From an uncultured Eggerthella sp. (GTDB taxonomy: Bacteria > Actinomycetota > Coriobacteriia > Coriobacteriales > Eggerthellaceae): a DNA stretch of 51,095 nt. Positions 8,410 to 16,885 of the stretch are shown here, one piece after another; position 1 is the stretch's first letter; the number at the start of each line of letters is the position of its first letter. The stretch is taken from NCBI GenBank assembly GCA_905203045.1, contig CAJKUH010000013.1:1-51095 (forward strand), written 5' to 3'. The notes beneath the pieces were generated by a model. That model was not told the DNA's origin. It ran no database searches and saw only the letters and a list, made by a program, of their open reading frames with translations. The position numbers and the translations under genes were made by a program.

Positions 8410-9468
8410 CTACACCGCTTCTTCCAGCTTCTGAGCGCGATCCGCCGCCTGAAGGGCGGTGATAACGTCCTCGAGCAAATCGCCCATGAGCACGCCGTTG
8501 TAAGTGGAGTTGAATCCGATGCGGTGATCCGTCACACGGTCCTGCGGGCCGTTGTAAGTACGGATCTTCTCGGCACGAGCACCCGAGCCGATCTGGGCCA
8601 GGCGCTTAGCACCCTCTGCTGCCTGCTGTTCTGCCAGCATCTTCTCGTACAAGCGAGCACGCAGAACAGCCATAGCGGCGATCTTGTTCTGCAGCTGGCT
8701 CTTCTGGTCCTGAGACTGAACCACCAAACCGGAAGGAAGGTGCGTGATGCGCACCGCTGAGTCGGTGGTGTTAACGCACTGACCGCCCGGGCCGCCGGCG
8801 CGGAACACGTCGATGCGAAGATCGCTTTCCTTGATGTCGATATCGATCTCGTCCGCTTCAGGCAACACGGCAACCGTTGCCGTGGAGGTGTGGATGCGGC
8901 CCTGGCTTTCCGTCTTGGGAACGCGCTGAACGCGGTGAACGCCCGACTCGAACTTCATGACGGAGTACACCTTTTCGCCGGTTACCTTGAACTGGATTTC
9001 CTTGTAACCGCCTGCTTCAGAAGGCGAAACGTCCATGGTTTCGACCTTCCAACCGTGATGGTCGGCAAAGCGCAGGTACATCTTGTACAGATCGCCCGCA
9101 AAGATAGCCGCCTCATCGCCACCGGCTGCTGCGCGGATTTCCACAATGATGTTCTTCTCGTCGGCAGGATCGGAGGGAATCAGCATGAACTTGATGTCTT
9201 CCTCCAGCTGGGGAAGCTCGCCTTCGATACGGGAAATCTCTTCCTGGGCGAATTCCTTCATGTCGGCATCGCCGAGCATTTCCTTGGCTTCTTCCAAATC
9301 GTCAAGATCCTGCACGTATTTGCGAGATGCCGCAACCAACGGACCCTGGTCAGCATAGCTTTTTGCAAGCTTGTTGTACTCGTGCTGGTTAGCCAGAACC
9401 TGAGGGTCGCCCAGCTTCTGCTCCAGCTCTTCGTACGCATCGATGATCTTCTCGAGCTTTTCGCGCAT
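8410..9468 (-). CDS. prfA: Peptide chain release factor 1
   Basis: Recognises UAA and UAG stop codons and triggers peptide release. The GGQ motif is in RAGGPGGQCVNTTDSAVR, and the codon-reading PxT tripeptide appears as PKT in RVPKTESQGRIHTS. I start at ATG 9468 (MREKLEKIIDAYEE), 352 residues, because AAGGGAGA precedes it; an in-frame extension to 9516 adds 16 unconserved residues. Its glutamine methylase prmC is the next gene downstream. A palindrome at the likely transcription start (9541-9555) may regulate it. Confidence 0.96.
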   Translation of the reverse strand: MREKLEKIIDAYEELEQKLGDPQVLANQHEYNKLAKSYADQGPLVAASRKYVQDLDDLEEAKEMLGDADMKEFAQEEISRIEGELPQLEEDIKFMLIPSDPADEKNIIVEIRAAAGGDEAAIFAGDLYKMYLRFADHHGWKVETMDVSPSEAGGYKEIQFKVTGEKVYSVMKFESGVHRVQRVPKTESQGRIHTSTATVAVLPEADEIDIDIKESDLRIDVFRAGGPGGQCVNTTDSAVRITHLPSGLVVQSQDQKSQLQNKIAAMAVLRARLYEKMLAEQQAAEGAKRLAQIGSGARAEKIRTYNGPQDRVTDHRIGFNSTYNGVLMGDLLEDVITALQAADRAQKLEEAV

Positions 9469-9540
9469 GTTCTCCCTTTTCACACTTCGAACGCCGGCGG
9501 TTTTTCGCCAGCCCAACAGGCATCGGCGCTGTGGCCATGC

Positions 9541-9562
9541 CTGGAAAATTTCCAGCTATATA
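9541..9562 (-). promoter_or_regulatory. prfA promoter region with palindrome
   Basis: CTGGAAA-A-TTTCCAG (9541-9555) is a perfect 7+7 inverted repeat immediately after a TATATA -10-like hexamer (9557-9562, minus strand), so it would cover the transcription start of prfA. It lies between the trxB stop (9568) and prfA. Nature of the regulator unknown. Confidence 0.4.
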
Positions 9563-9567
9563 TCTTA

Positions 9568-10506
9568 TCATGAAGCTAAGAAACTGGCAGCCGATTCCGC
9601 AGCAAGGGCGCCATCGGAAACCGCCGTAACCACTTGGCGCAGCGGCGTAGTGCGCACATCGCCCGCTGCGAAGATGCCGGGCACCGAGGTTGAGCCGCCT
9701 TCGCGCGCCACAACGTAGCCGGAATCGTCCAACTCTACGATGTCTTTGAGCCATAAAGTGTCGGGCTTGGTGCCGATGGCGACGAAAACACCTTGAACAG
9801 CAAGATCAACAGCCTGCCCAGTCTTGCCATCCCGCAGCCGCACCCCACTCACACGACCTTCGTCTTGCAACACCTTGGTCACCACGCTGTTCCAGTGCAT
9901 AACAAGGTTGTCGATTCCCTGCAACTGCTTCGCATACCACGGGCTTGCTCGCAGCTCGCCGCGACGATGCACCAAATGCACAGTGCGGGCAATGCGGGAA
10001 AGGTACACCGCATCGGCGGCGGCACTGTCGCCCCCGCCCACAACCACAACGTCTTTTCCGCGGAAGAAGTTACCATCGCAGGTAGCGCAGTATGATATCC
10101 CCTCGCCCACCAGGTCTTGCGCCCCTTCCACGGGAAGGGCAGCGGGCTTCGCCCCCGTTGCCACGATCACGCTACGGGCGCAATAGGAATCTTGAAGCCC
10201 CTTGACGGTGAACAGGGCACCGTCAGGCGCTTCAGCCTTCGAAAGGCCAACCGCCTTGTCCACAACGATGCGGGCACCAAAGCGCTCCGCTTGCTGCTTC
10301 AGGGAATAGGCGACCTCGAAGCCGTTTACGCCTTCGGCAAACCCTGGGTAATTCTCCAGGTCATCGATAGAGGCCAGCTGGCCACCCACGCTCGACTCTT
10401 CCAAAATCACCGTTTCCAAGCCAGCGCGCGAAGCGTAGATTCCCGCAGCAAGGCCAGCAGGGCCCGCCCCCACCACAAGCACATCTATCGGATTCTCAGA
10501 GCCCAT
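9568..10506 (-). CDS. trxB: Thioredoxin-disulfide reductase
   Basis: FAD flavoprotein passing electrons from NADPH to thioredoxin. It has 312 residues: an N-terminal FAD motif GAGPAGLAAGIYASRAG near residue 13, the redox-active CATC in YCATCDGNFF near 137, the NADPH motif VVVGGGDSA, and a C-terminal FAD motif GIFAAGDVR. The start ATG at 10506 has GGGGAGG 6 nt upstream. The thioredoxin gene lies 600 nt away on the same strand, with an oppositely oriented channel gene between them. Confidence 0.95.
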   Translation of the reverse strand: MGSENPIDVLVVGAGPAGLAAGIYASRAGLETVILEESSVGGQLASIDDLENYPGFAEGVNGFEVAYSLKQQAERFGARIVVDKAVGLSKAEAPDGALFTVKGLQDSYCARSVIVATGAKPAALPVEGAQDLVGEGISYCATCDGNFFRGKDVVVVGGGDSAAADAVYLSRIARTVHLVHRRGELRASPWYAKQLQGIDNLVMHWNSVVTKVLQDEGRVSGVRLRDGKTGQAVDLAVQGVFVAIGTKPDTLWLKDIVELDDSGYVVAREGGSTSVPGIFAAGDVRTTPLRQVVTAVSDGALAAESAASFLAS

Positions 10507-10574
10507 CGAAACCCTCCCCTTTCAAATCTGGAGCCTTGGCAAATCGCCCGGGAGCGTCACCTGCCGTTTCAGCG

Positions 10575-10580
10575 TACAAT
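10575..10580 (+). promoter_or_regulatory. Possible -10 of the channel gene
   Basis: TACAAT on the plus strand lies 29 nt before the TTG start of the channel gene, in the divergent gap with trxB. No good -35 is visible. Confidence 0.35.
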
Positions 10581-10609
10581 GGTTCCCACATCTAAGGAAA
10601 TGAGGCGTT

Positions 10610-11080
10610 TTGAACAACCCAAACACGAAAAAGCCCCTTCGCTCAGCGCGGCAGTCTTTTACCGTACTGAAAAACGCCTTTAAGCAAATCGGCGGCTACG
10701 GGCTGTTCGCCGGCTATGGGGTGTTCCTTATCGCGTGCTGCGCGCTGCTTTGCCTGCTGGAACCAGAAACGTTTCCCACCTTTGGGAATGCGGTATGGTA
10801 TGCGTTTCAAGCCATTACCACCATCGGGTTCGGCGATATCGTTGCGCACACCACGGCATGCCGCGCCATTACCATACTGATCGGACTGTCGTCGCTTGTT
10901 GTGGTTGCCCTGATAACAGGCACCGTGGTCAATTACTACAACGAAATGATGCGCTTGCGCAGAAACGACACCATCATGGCGTTTGACGAGCATATGCGAA
11001 AGCTCACCGAGCTTTCGCCCGATGAGCTTCGCGAACTGGAGGAAAGCTACCGCGCCTTCACGAAAAATCATCGCGACTAG
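10610..11080 (+). CDS. Two-helix potassium-channel-like protein
   Basis: Small membrane protein of the Ion_trans_2 (KcsA-like) type: helix 1 at about 28-50, a pore helix with selectivity filter TTIGFGD (about 70-76), helix 2 at about 85-110, then a charged 45-residue cytoplasmic tail. Canonical channels have TVGYGD; TIGFGD is an accepted variant. It would form a tetrameric cation pore, probably for potassium. The start is TTG at 10610 with GAGG 4 nt upstream. It is the only supported plus-strand gene in the window, divergent from trxB and convergent with trxA, whose stop is 21 nt away. Confidence 0.85.
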   Translation: MNNPNTKKPLRSARQSFTVLKNAFKQIGGYGLFAGYGVFLIACCALLCLLEPETFPTFGNAVWYAFQAITTIGFGDIVAHTTACRAITILIGLSSLVVVALITGTVVNYYNEMMRLRRNDTIMAFDEHMRKLTELSPDELRELEESYRAFTKNHRD

Positions 11081-11101
11081 CACGGCGGCTTCCCGCTCTT
11101 T

Positions 11102-11410
11102 TTAAGCAAGCGCCTCTTCAAGGGCCTGTTTGGGCTGCACACCCACAAACTGCTTGGCAATGGAGCCGCCCTTGAACACGATAAGGGTCGGCACACTCAT
11201 CACGCCAAAGCGCTGAGCAAGCTCAGGCTCCTGATCGACATCGACCTTATACACCGCAGCCTTGCCCTGCTTGGCAACAGCAACCTCATCGAGGACGGGC
11301 GCCATCATCTTGCAAGGACCGCACCACGTTGCGAAGAAATCAACCAGCACAGGGTACGGGACGTTCTCAACCTTTTCCGCAAACTCATCTTTAGTAATGT
11401 GAGGAACCAT
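11102..11410 (-). CDS. trxA: Thioredoxin
   Basis: General disulfide reductase of the cytoplasm, recharged by TrxB. It has 102 residues with the active site WCGPCKMMAP near residue 28 and the conserved cis-proline in SVPTLIVFKGG. The start is ATG 11410 (MVPHITKDEF), with GGAAGGAG 8 nt upstream; the frame extends further but without conserved residues. It has its own promoter (11468-11496), and its 5' leader contains a perfect hairpin just ahead of the ribosome site. Confidence 0.96.
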   Translation of the reverse strand: MVPHITKDEFAEKVENVPYPVLVDFFATWCGPCKMMAPVLDEVAVAKQGKAAVYKVDVDQEPELAQRFGVMSVPTLIVFKGGSIAKQFVGVQPKQALEEALA

Positions 11411-11428
11411 TTTCGGTCTCCTTCCTTT

Positions 11429-11449
11429 TTGCCAAATGCAACTTGGCAA
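11429..11449 (-). promoter_or_regulatory. Hairpin in the trxA leader
   Basis: TTGCCAA (11443-11449 on the minus strand) pairs perfectly with TTGGCAA (11429-11435), 7 bp with a 7-nt loop, ending 3 nt before the GGAAGGAG ribosome site. It could stabilise the mRNA or tune translation. Confidence 0.35.
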
Positions 11450-11467
11450 GTGTCATTTCTTGATGAG

Positions 11468-11496
11468 ATTCTATCACGCACGCATCTCCCCTGTAA
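11468..11496 (-). promoter_or_regulatory. trxA promoter
   Basis: Minus-strand TTACAG (11491-11496), exactly 17 nt, then TAGAAT (11468-11473). Good match to the housekeeping sigma consensus, 57 nt before the trxA start codon. Confidence 0.65.
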
Positions 11497-11522
11497 TTCC
11501 GACACGCTCCCGTTACCAACGC

Positions 11523-11553
11523 AAAAGAGGCCGCCCTTATAGGACAGCCTCTT
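11523..11553 (-). terminator. Terminator after thrS
   Basis: AAGAGGCTGTCC-TATAA-GGGCGGCCTCTT stem (mismatches in the middle) followed by TT on the minus strand, starting 25 nt after the thrS stop and just before the trxA promoter. Confidence 0.6.
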
Positions 11554-11577
11554 CACAGCGATTAGCGTGGGTAACCC

Positions 11578-13470
11578 CTAGGAACGGGTGCGGATCTCTT
11601 CAAGAACCTTCGCGCAGAAATCCTCAACCGTCGAAGGAACCGTTTCGTTGGAACGGTCACGTACCGAGATGTTGCCCTCGGACGCTTCCTTTTCGCCAAG
11701 GATAAGCATGTAGGGAACGCGATCGATGCTTCGTGCCTCGCGGATCTTGTAGCCGATCTTCTCATCGCGGTTGTCTACCGTAACGCGGATGCCGGCTGCC
11801 TCGATCTGCGCTGCCACCTTATGGGCGTAGTCGCGGCTCTTCTCGGACACCGGCAGGATCTTAACCTGCGTAGGTGCAAGCCACACGGGGAACTTGCCCG
11901 CATAGTGCTCGATGAGGATGCCGATGAAGCGCTCCACCGAGCCGAAGCACACGCGATGCAGCATTACCGGGCGCTTCTTCGTACCGTCGTGGTCGGTGTA
12001 CTCCAGGTTGAAGTTCTGGGGCATTTGGAAGTCGAGCTGCACCGTGCCGCACTGCCACGTACGTCCGATGGAATCCTGCAGGTGGAAGTCGATCTTAGGA
12101 CCGTAGAAGGCACCGTCGCCTTCGTTCACCTCATAGTCCATGCCCAGCTTGTCGAGCGCCGTCTTCAGGCCCTCTTCAGCTGCTGCCCATTCCTCATCGG
12201 ATCCCATCGAATCCTCGGGGCGGGTGGAAAGCTCAACATGGTACTTGAAGCCGAACTGCTGGTACACCGAGTCGATCAGCTTCACTACACCGATGATCTC
12301 GTCGGTAAGCTGGTCGGGGCGCACGAACAGATGAGCATCGTCCTGGTTGAAGCAGCGAACGCGGAACAGGCCATGCAGGGCGCCGCGCAGCTCATGACGA
12401 TGCACCGTGCCGATTTCGCCTGCACGAATGGGCAGGTCACGATAGCTATGGGGCTTGGAAGCATACACCAGAACGCCACCGGGGCAGTTCATGGGCTTCA
12501 CGCAGTACTCCTCTTCATCGATCATGGTGGAGTACATGTTGTCCTTGTAGTGGTCCCAGTGGCCAGAGGTTTCCCACAGCTGCTTGCTCATGATAAGCGG
12601 CGTGGAAATCTCCACGTAGCCGGCCTTGTGATGGATCTCGCGCCAGTAATCGAGCAGCGTGTTCTTCAGGATCATGCCGTTGGGCAGGAAGAACGGGAAG
12701 CCCGGTGCCTCCTCGCGCATCATGAAGATGTCCATTTCACGGCCGATGCGGCGGTGGTCGCGCTTTTCGGCCTCTTCAAGGTTATGCAGGTACTCGTCCA
12801 GATCGGCCTTCTTGAAGAATGCCGTGCCGTACAAACGCTGCAGCTGCTCGCGGTTGGCGTCGCCGCGCCAATAGGCCCCGGCAAGCTTCATCATCTTGAA
12901 AGCGCCGATCTTGCCGGCGGAGGGAACATGCGGGCCAGAGCACAGATCAACGAAGTTGCCATGGCGGTAGATGGAGATCTCCTCGTCGGCCAAGTCGTCG
13001 ATGTGCTCAAGCTTGAAGCGCTGGTCGGCGAAGATCTTCTTCGCCTCCTCGACGGAAACCACTTCGCGCACGAAGGGCTCGTTCTTCTTCACAATCTGGG
13101 CCATCTTCTTCTCGATTGCCGCGAAATCGTCAGACGAGATGTTCTTGGGCAGCTCGAAATCGTAGAAATAGCCGTTGTCGGTAGCGGGACCGAAGGCAAT
13201 CTGCGCCCCTGGGAACAGCTCCTGTACCGCTTCCGCCATGATATGCGCGCAGGAATGGCGCATGATGGAAAGAGCCTCGGGGCTCTTATTGGTAATGATC
13301 TCGATGGTTGCGCCGTCGGTTACCGGAGCGGTAACATCCACCAGCTCGCCGTTAACCTTGCCGGCAAGCGCAGCTTTAGCAAGACTGGTGCCGATAGATG
13401 CTGCCACGTCGTATACAGTGGCGCCTTCCTCGAGGGTCTTCTTCGACCCATCTGGGAGAATAATTTCCAC
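11578..13470 (-). CDS. thrS: Threonine-tRNA ligase
   Basis: Class II synthetase charging tRNA-Thr. It has 630 residues with domains in the usual order: TGS (1-60, DGSKKTLEEGATVYDVA), the editing domain with HSCAHIMAEA and its HxxxH zinc-type motif, the catalytic core with MNCPGG, motif 2 around HRHELRGALHGL, and the C-terminal anticodon-binding domain. I chose GTG at 13470 (VEIILPDGSKK) because AAAGGA sits 7 nt upstream; longer in-frame starts (13512, 13536) add unconserved sequence. No T-box is visible upstream, only terminator-like hairpins. Confidence 0.96.
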   Translation of the reverse strand: MEIILPDGSKKTLEEGATVYDVAASIGTSLAKAALAGKVNGELVDVTAPVTDGATIEIITNKSPEALSIMRHSCAHIMAEAVQELFPGAQIAFGPATDNGYFYDFELPKNISSDDFAAIEKKMAQIVKKNEPFVREVVSVEEAKKIFADQRFKLEHIDDLADEEISIYRHGNFVDLCSGPHVPSAGKIGAFKMMKLAGAYWRGDANREQLQRLYGTAFFKKADLDEYLHNLEEAEKRDHRRIGREMDIFMMREEAPGFPFFLPNGMILKNTLLDYWREIHHKAGYVEISTPLIMSKQLWETSGHWDHYKDNMYSTMIDEEEYCVKPMNCPGGVLVYASKPHSYRDLPIRAGEIGTVHRHELRGALHGLFRVRCFNQDDAHLFVRPDQLTDEIIGVVKLIDSVYQQFGFKYHVELSTRPEDSMGSDEEWAAAEEGLKTALDKLGMDYEVNEGDGAFYGPKIDFHLQDSIGRTWQCGTVQLDFQMPQNFNLEYTDHDGTKKRPVMLHRVCFGSVERFIGILIEHYAGKFPVWLAPTQVKILPVSEKSRDYAHKVAAQIEAAGIRVTVDNRDEKIGYKIREARSIDRVPYMLILGEKEASEGNISVRDRSNETVPSTVEDFCAKVLEEIRTRS

Positions 13471-13594
13471 AATCGTTTCCTTTCTTGCGTCGGACGCCAA
13501 GCGCGCGTCCATGCAAACCATCAACGAACGTGCCATGGTAACACATAGCTCGCCTTACCTTAGCACAGCCCATAGGGAAATAGGCGTCTAGCGC

Positions 13595-13656
13595 CAAAAA
13601 CAGCAAGACCCAGCCAGGCGCCATCTTGCTCCTTGCGAACAAGATGGGCCGGGCTG
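13595..13656 (-). terminator. Long terminator hairpin between the zinc-ribbon gene and thrS
   Basis: Minus-strand CAGCCCGGCCCATCTTG pairs with CAAGATGGCGCCTGGCTG (13640-13656 with 13611-13628), about 17 bp with one mismatch and one bulge, followed after GGTCTTGC by TGTTTTTGG. It should end transcripts from the valS-zinc-ribbon unit before the thrS promoter. Confidence 0.65.
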
Positions 13657-13664
13657 AGCCTCAA

Positions 13665-13686
13665 GCTGCCTTTATATATAGGCAGC
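13665..13686 (-). repeat. Hairpin immediately after the zinc-ribbon gene stop
   Basis: GCTGCC-TATATATAAA-GGCAGC, a 6-bp stem touching the stop codon at 13687. Tandem with the larger hairpin at 13595-13656; possibly a first weak terminator or a 3'-end stabiliser. Confidence 0.4.
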
Positions 13687-14112
13687 CTACTTGATCTTTG
13701 TTGTGCAGTACGGGCACACGCTCCACGAAGGATCGAGCGCATGGTGACACGTAGGGCACAGGTTCTTCAAGCGCGTATGGCAATTCGGGCACATCACGTA
13801 ATCCGCTTCGACGGGATACCCGCAATTGGCGCAATCGCCGTACTTCATCAATTCGCGCTGCTTCAGGGCAAGCTCCAAATCCTGTTCTTCACGGTCGGCC
13901 TGCAGAAGAGGCGGGCGAACCATGCAGTAGGCAATCAAGCCAACAATGGGTAGGATGGAAAGCAAGCCCCACGCCCAGCCGAACCCGCGCGACTGAGCAT
14001 CACGCACCGCCCAGAAAATGGAAAGCACGTAGATGACGATGAGCATCACCAGCAAGGCAATGAGCACCATCTGGATCTCGCCGGTAAGGAACTGGGAAAG
14101 AAAGCCGTTCAT
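13687..14112 (-). CDS. Membrane protein with C-terminal zinc ribbons
   Basis: A 141-residue protein not assigned to a named family. Two hydrophobic helices (about 14-35 and 45-66) are followed by a charged linker with REEQDLELALKQRELM, and then two CxxC pairs in each of two zinc-ribbon modules: CANCGYP ... CPNCHTR and CPTCHHA ... CPYCTTK. The module resembles double zinc-ribbon domains of membrane proteins that scaffold other proteins. The start at 14112 has GGAAGG 6 nt upstream and lies 2 nt after the valS stop, so it is co-transcribed with valS. Function unknown. Confidence 0.8.
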   Translation of the reverse strand: MNGFLSQFLTGEIQMVLIALLVMLIVIYVLSIFWAVRDAQSRGFGWAWGLLSILPIVGLIAYCMVRPPLLQADREEQDLELALKQRELMKYGDCANCGYPVEADYVMCPNCHTRLKNLCPTCHHALDPSWSVCPYCTTKIK

Positions 14113-14114
14113 GC

Positions 14115-16778
14115 CTAGCCTTCCTGGGAAATCTCAGCAAGCTCAGCACGCAAACGCGTCAGGCGATCGGTGATGTCTGCCAGCTTGGTGCGATCCTTCT
14201 CGATAACCTCGGGCGCTGCCTTCGAAAGGAAGCCGGGGTTCGAGAGCTTCTTGTCGAACTTGGTGAAGTCCTTTTCCAGCTTGCCGATTTCCTTTTCCAG
14301 GCGAGCACGCTCCTTGCCGAAATCGACCAAGCCCGAAAGGGCAACGTACACCTCGACGCCGTTGGCCAAGCACACGCTCGATTCCTCAGGACGAACTGCA
14401 TCGACGGAAACGGAAGCGATCTTCGCATTCGCCAACGTGGAAACAAGCTCGACCTGGCTCTCGAACAGCGAAGCAGCCTCCGCATCCTGGGCCTTCACTA
14501 CCGCCTCAAGCTCAGCGCGAGGAGAGATGCCGTAGCGTGCACGGATGGAACGGATGCCGGAAACCACCTGGGTAACCATGGTGATAACCTGCTCGGCTTC
14601 CTCGTCGATGTACTTCTCCAGCTCGTCAGCATCGGGCCACGAGGCAACCATCAAGTACGGTGCCTCCTTTTCGCCGGGAAGCTCCTGGTAAATCTGCTCG
14701 GTAACGAACGGCATGGCAGGATGCAGCAGGCGAAGCGCCGTGTCGAGCACGAACACCAGGTTGCGCTGCATGGCTGCACGTTCTTCCCCACCGGCATTCA
14801 GGCGGGCCTTGGAAAGCTCGATGTACCAGTCGCAGAACTCGTTCCAGAAGAACGCGTACAGCTCGCGGGCAACGTCGGCGAACTCGAATTCAGCATACGC
14901 CTCGTCAAGCGAGCGAACCAGGCGCGCCAGGCGCGAGAACATCCAACGGTCTGCCTCGGTAACGGGCTCGGGAGCGCCAGGCTCAAAGCCTTCCAGGTTC
15001 ATGTTCACGAAGCGGGCGGCGTTGCGCACCTTGTTTGCGAAATTGCGGCTGCTTACCAGCTTGTTCTCGTTGAACTTCAAATCCTGAGCACCGGTAACCT
15101 GCATAAGCAGGCCGAAGCGCATGCCGTCGGCGCCGTAGTCCTGCATCAGCTTCAACGGATCGACGCCGTTGCCGCGGCTCTTCGACATGGGCTTGCCGTC
15201 GGCAGCCATCACCGTCGGGTGGATGATGACGTCCTTGAACGGAATCTGGTCGGTGAAGTACAGCGAGGACATAACCATACGCGCAACCCACAGGCCCATG
15301 ATGTCACGGGCGGTGGAAAGCATCTGCGTAGGATAAGTGCGCTTCAGCTCTTCGTCGGTTTCGGGCCAACCCTGCGTAGCGAAAGGCCACAGCTGGGAAG
15401 AGAACCACGTGTCGAGCACATCTTCATCCTGATGCACGTGTCCGCCGCACTTCGGGCACACGTCGGTGTCTTCCATCAGCGCGTCTTCCCAACCGCAGGA
15501 ATCGCAGTAGAACATCGGGATGCGATGGCCCCACCACAGCTGACGGGAAATGCACCAGTCCTTCAAGTTCTCCAGCCAGTCGAGGTACACCTGCTTCCAT
15601 CGGGCAGGATGGAAGTTGATCTCGCCGTTTTCCACAACCTCGGCTGCGCGCTTCTTCAAGCGGTCGACGGCGACGAACCACTGCTCGGACAGCCACGGCT
15701 CGAGCTTGGTGTGGCATCGGTAGCATGTCATAACGGAATGGTCGTGGTCTTCAACATGGTCGAGCAGGCCCAATGCCTCGAACTCGGCCACGACGGCCTC
15801 GCGCGCCTCATCGCGCGTCATGCCGCTGAACTTGCCGTAGCCTTCAACGACAACGGCATGCTCGTCGAAGATGTTGATCTGCTCGAGGTTGTTGCGCTGG
15901 CCCATGGCGTAGTCGTTTGGGTCATGCGCCGGGGTGGTTTTCACGCAGCCGGTGCCGAACTCGGAGTCTACGTAGTAGTCGGCGAAAATCGGGATCTTGC
16001 GACCAACGATGGGCAGATCGATGGTCTTGCCGATAAGGTGCTTGTAGCGTTCGTCCTTCGGGTTCACAGCAACGCCGGTGTCGCCCAGCATGGTTTCAGG
16101 ACGCGTGGTTGCCACGATCACGTACTCCATGCCGTCAACCGGTTCGGAAAGCGGATAGCGCAGGTACCACAGATGGCCCTTTTCATCGACGTATTCCGCT
16201 TCGTCGTCGGCAATGGCCGTGGTGCAGGAGGGACACCAGTTCACAATGCGGCGGCCCTTGTAGATCAGGTCGTCGTGGTACCAGTCGCAGAACACCTTGC
16301 GTACGGCGTGGGCGTATTCAGGCGACATGGTGAACTTCTCGTCATCGTAATCGCACGAGCAACCCATGCCGGCAATCTGCTTCACAATGGTATTGCCGTA
16401 GTCCTCACGCCAATCCCAGCACGCATCGATGAACTTCTCGCGGCCAATCTCCAAGCGGGAAATGCCCTCTTCGGCAAGCTTCTTGTCCACCTTGGTCTGC
16501 GTGGCAATGCCGGCATGGTCGGTTCCCAGAATCCAGCGGGTCTGATAACCCTGCATGCGGGCACGGCGGATGCAGGTGTCCTGGATGGTGTCGTTCAAGG
16601 CATGGCCCATATGCAGCATGCCCGTCACGTTCGGCGGGGGGATAACGATGGTGTACGTGTTAGCACCGTTTTTACCGAATCCGGGCGTACGGCCAAAGTA
16701 GCCTTGTTTCTTCCAGGCGTCGAAAAGCGGCTTTTCCCAATCCTGGTAGGACTGCTCTGCCTTTTTGTCAGATGCCAT
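14115..16778 (-). CDS. valS: Valine-tRNA ligase
   Basis: Class I synthetase with editing domain, charging tRNA-Val. It has 887 residues: the HIGH-type motif in PPNVTGMLHMGHAL near residue 45, the KMSKS-type loop KPMSKSRGNG, a zinc-binding-like insert (CDSCG ... CPKCG), the anticodon-binding domain, and a C-terminal coiled coil (ARLEKEIGKLEKDF). I chose ATG 16778 (MASDKKAEQ) because GGAAGG is 7 nt upstream; the TTG at 16793 lies on top of that ribosome site. The gene follows clpX after a strong hairpin. Confidence 0.97.
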   Translation of the reverse strand: MASDKKAEQSYQDWEKPLFDAWKKQGYFGRTPGFGKNGANTYTIVIPPPNVTGMLHMGHALNDTIQDTCIRRARMQGYQTRWILGTDHAGIATQTKVDKKLAEEGISRLEIGREKFIDACWDWREDYGNTIVKQIAGMGCSCDYDDEKFTMSPEYAHAVRKVFCDWYHDDLIYKGRRIVNWCPSCTTAIADDEAEYVDEKGHLWYLRYPLSEPVDGMEYVIVATTRPETMLGDTGVAVNPKDERYKHLIGKTIDLPIVGRKIPIFADYYVDSEFGTGCVKTTPAHDPNDYAMGQRNNLEQINIFDEHAVVVEGYGKFSGMTRDEAREAVVAEFEALGLLDHVEDHDHSVMTCYRCHTKLEPWLSEQWFVAVDRLKKRAAEVVENGEINFHPARWKQVYLDWLENLKDWCISRQLWWGHRIPMFYCDSCGWEDALMEDTDVCPKCGGHVHQDEDVLDTWFSSQLWPFATQGWPETDEELKRTYPTQMLSTARDIMGLWVARMVMSSLYFTDQIPFKDVIIHPTVMAADGKPMSKSRGNGVDPLKLMQDYGADGMRFGLLMQVTGAQDLKFNENKLVSSRNFANKVRNAARFVNMNLEGFEPGAPEPVTEADRWMFSRLARLVRSLDEAYAEFEFADVARELYAFFWNEFCDWYIELSKARLNAGGEERAAMQRNLVFVLDTALRLLHPAMPFVTEQIYQELPGEKEAPYLMVASWPDADELEKYIDEEAEQVITMVTQVVSGIRSIRARYGISPRAELEAVVKAQDAEAASLFESQVELVSTLANAKIASVSVDAVRPEESSVCLANGVEVYVALSGLVDFGKERARLEKEIGKLEKDFTKFDKKLSNPGFLSKAAPEVIEKDRTKLADITDRLTRLRAELAEISQEG

Positions 16779-16827
16779 GCCTTTTCCTTCCAAAGTTCTA
16801 AAAATCTGTTTGTTCCAGTAAACAGCC

Positions 16828-16869
16828 CGAAAGCCGCCGCATCAACCCTTTGCGGGTCATGCGGCGGCT
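16828..16869 (-). terminator. Hairpin after clpX
   Basis: AGCCGCCGCAT (16859-16869 on the minus strand) pairs with ATGCGGCGGCT (16832-16842), extended by CCC/GGG near the loop; only TTT follows. Strong stem but short T-run, so termination may be partial, letting some transcript reach valS. Confidence 0.6.
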
Positions 16870-16885
16870 ATACGGGATTAATATG

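Noticed and set aside
8410..9468. PKT in place of PAT/PVT in release factor 1 as a possible codon-specificity change
   Set aside because: The middle residue of PxT varies among bacterial RF1 proteins, while P and T are kept; no reason to infer altered stop reading.
13595..13690. Hairpins upstream of thrS considered as a T-box
   Set aside because: No AGAGAG bulge, specifier or TGGN core is visible; the hairpins look like terminators of the preceding gene.
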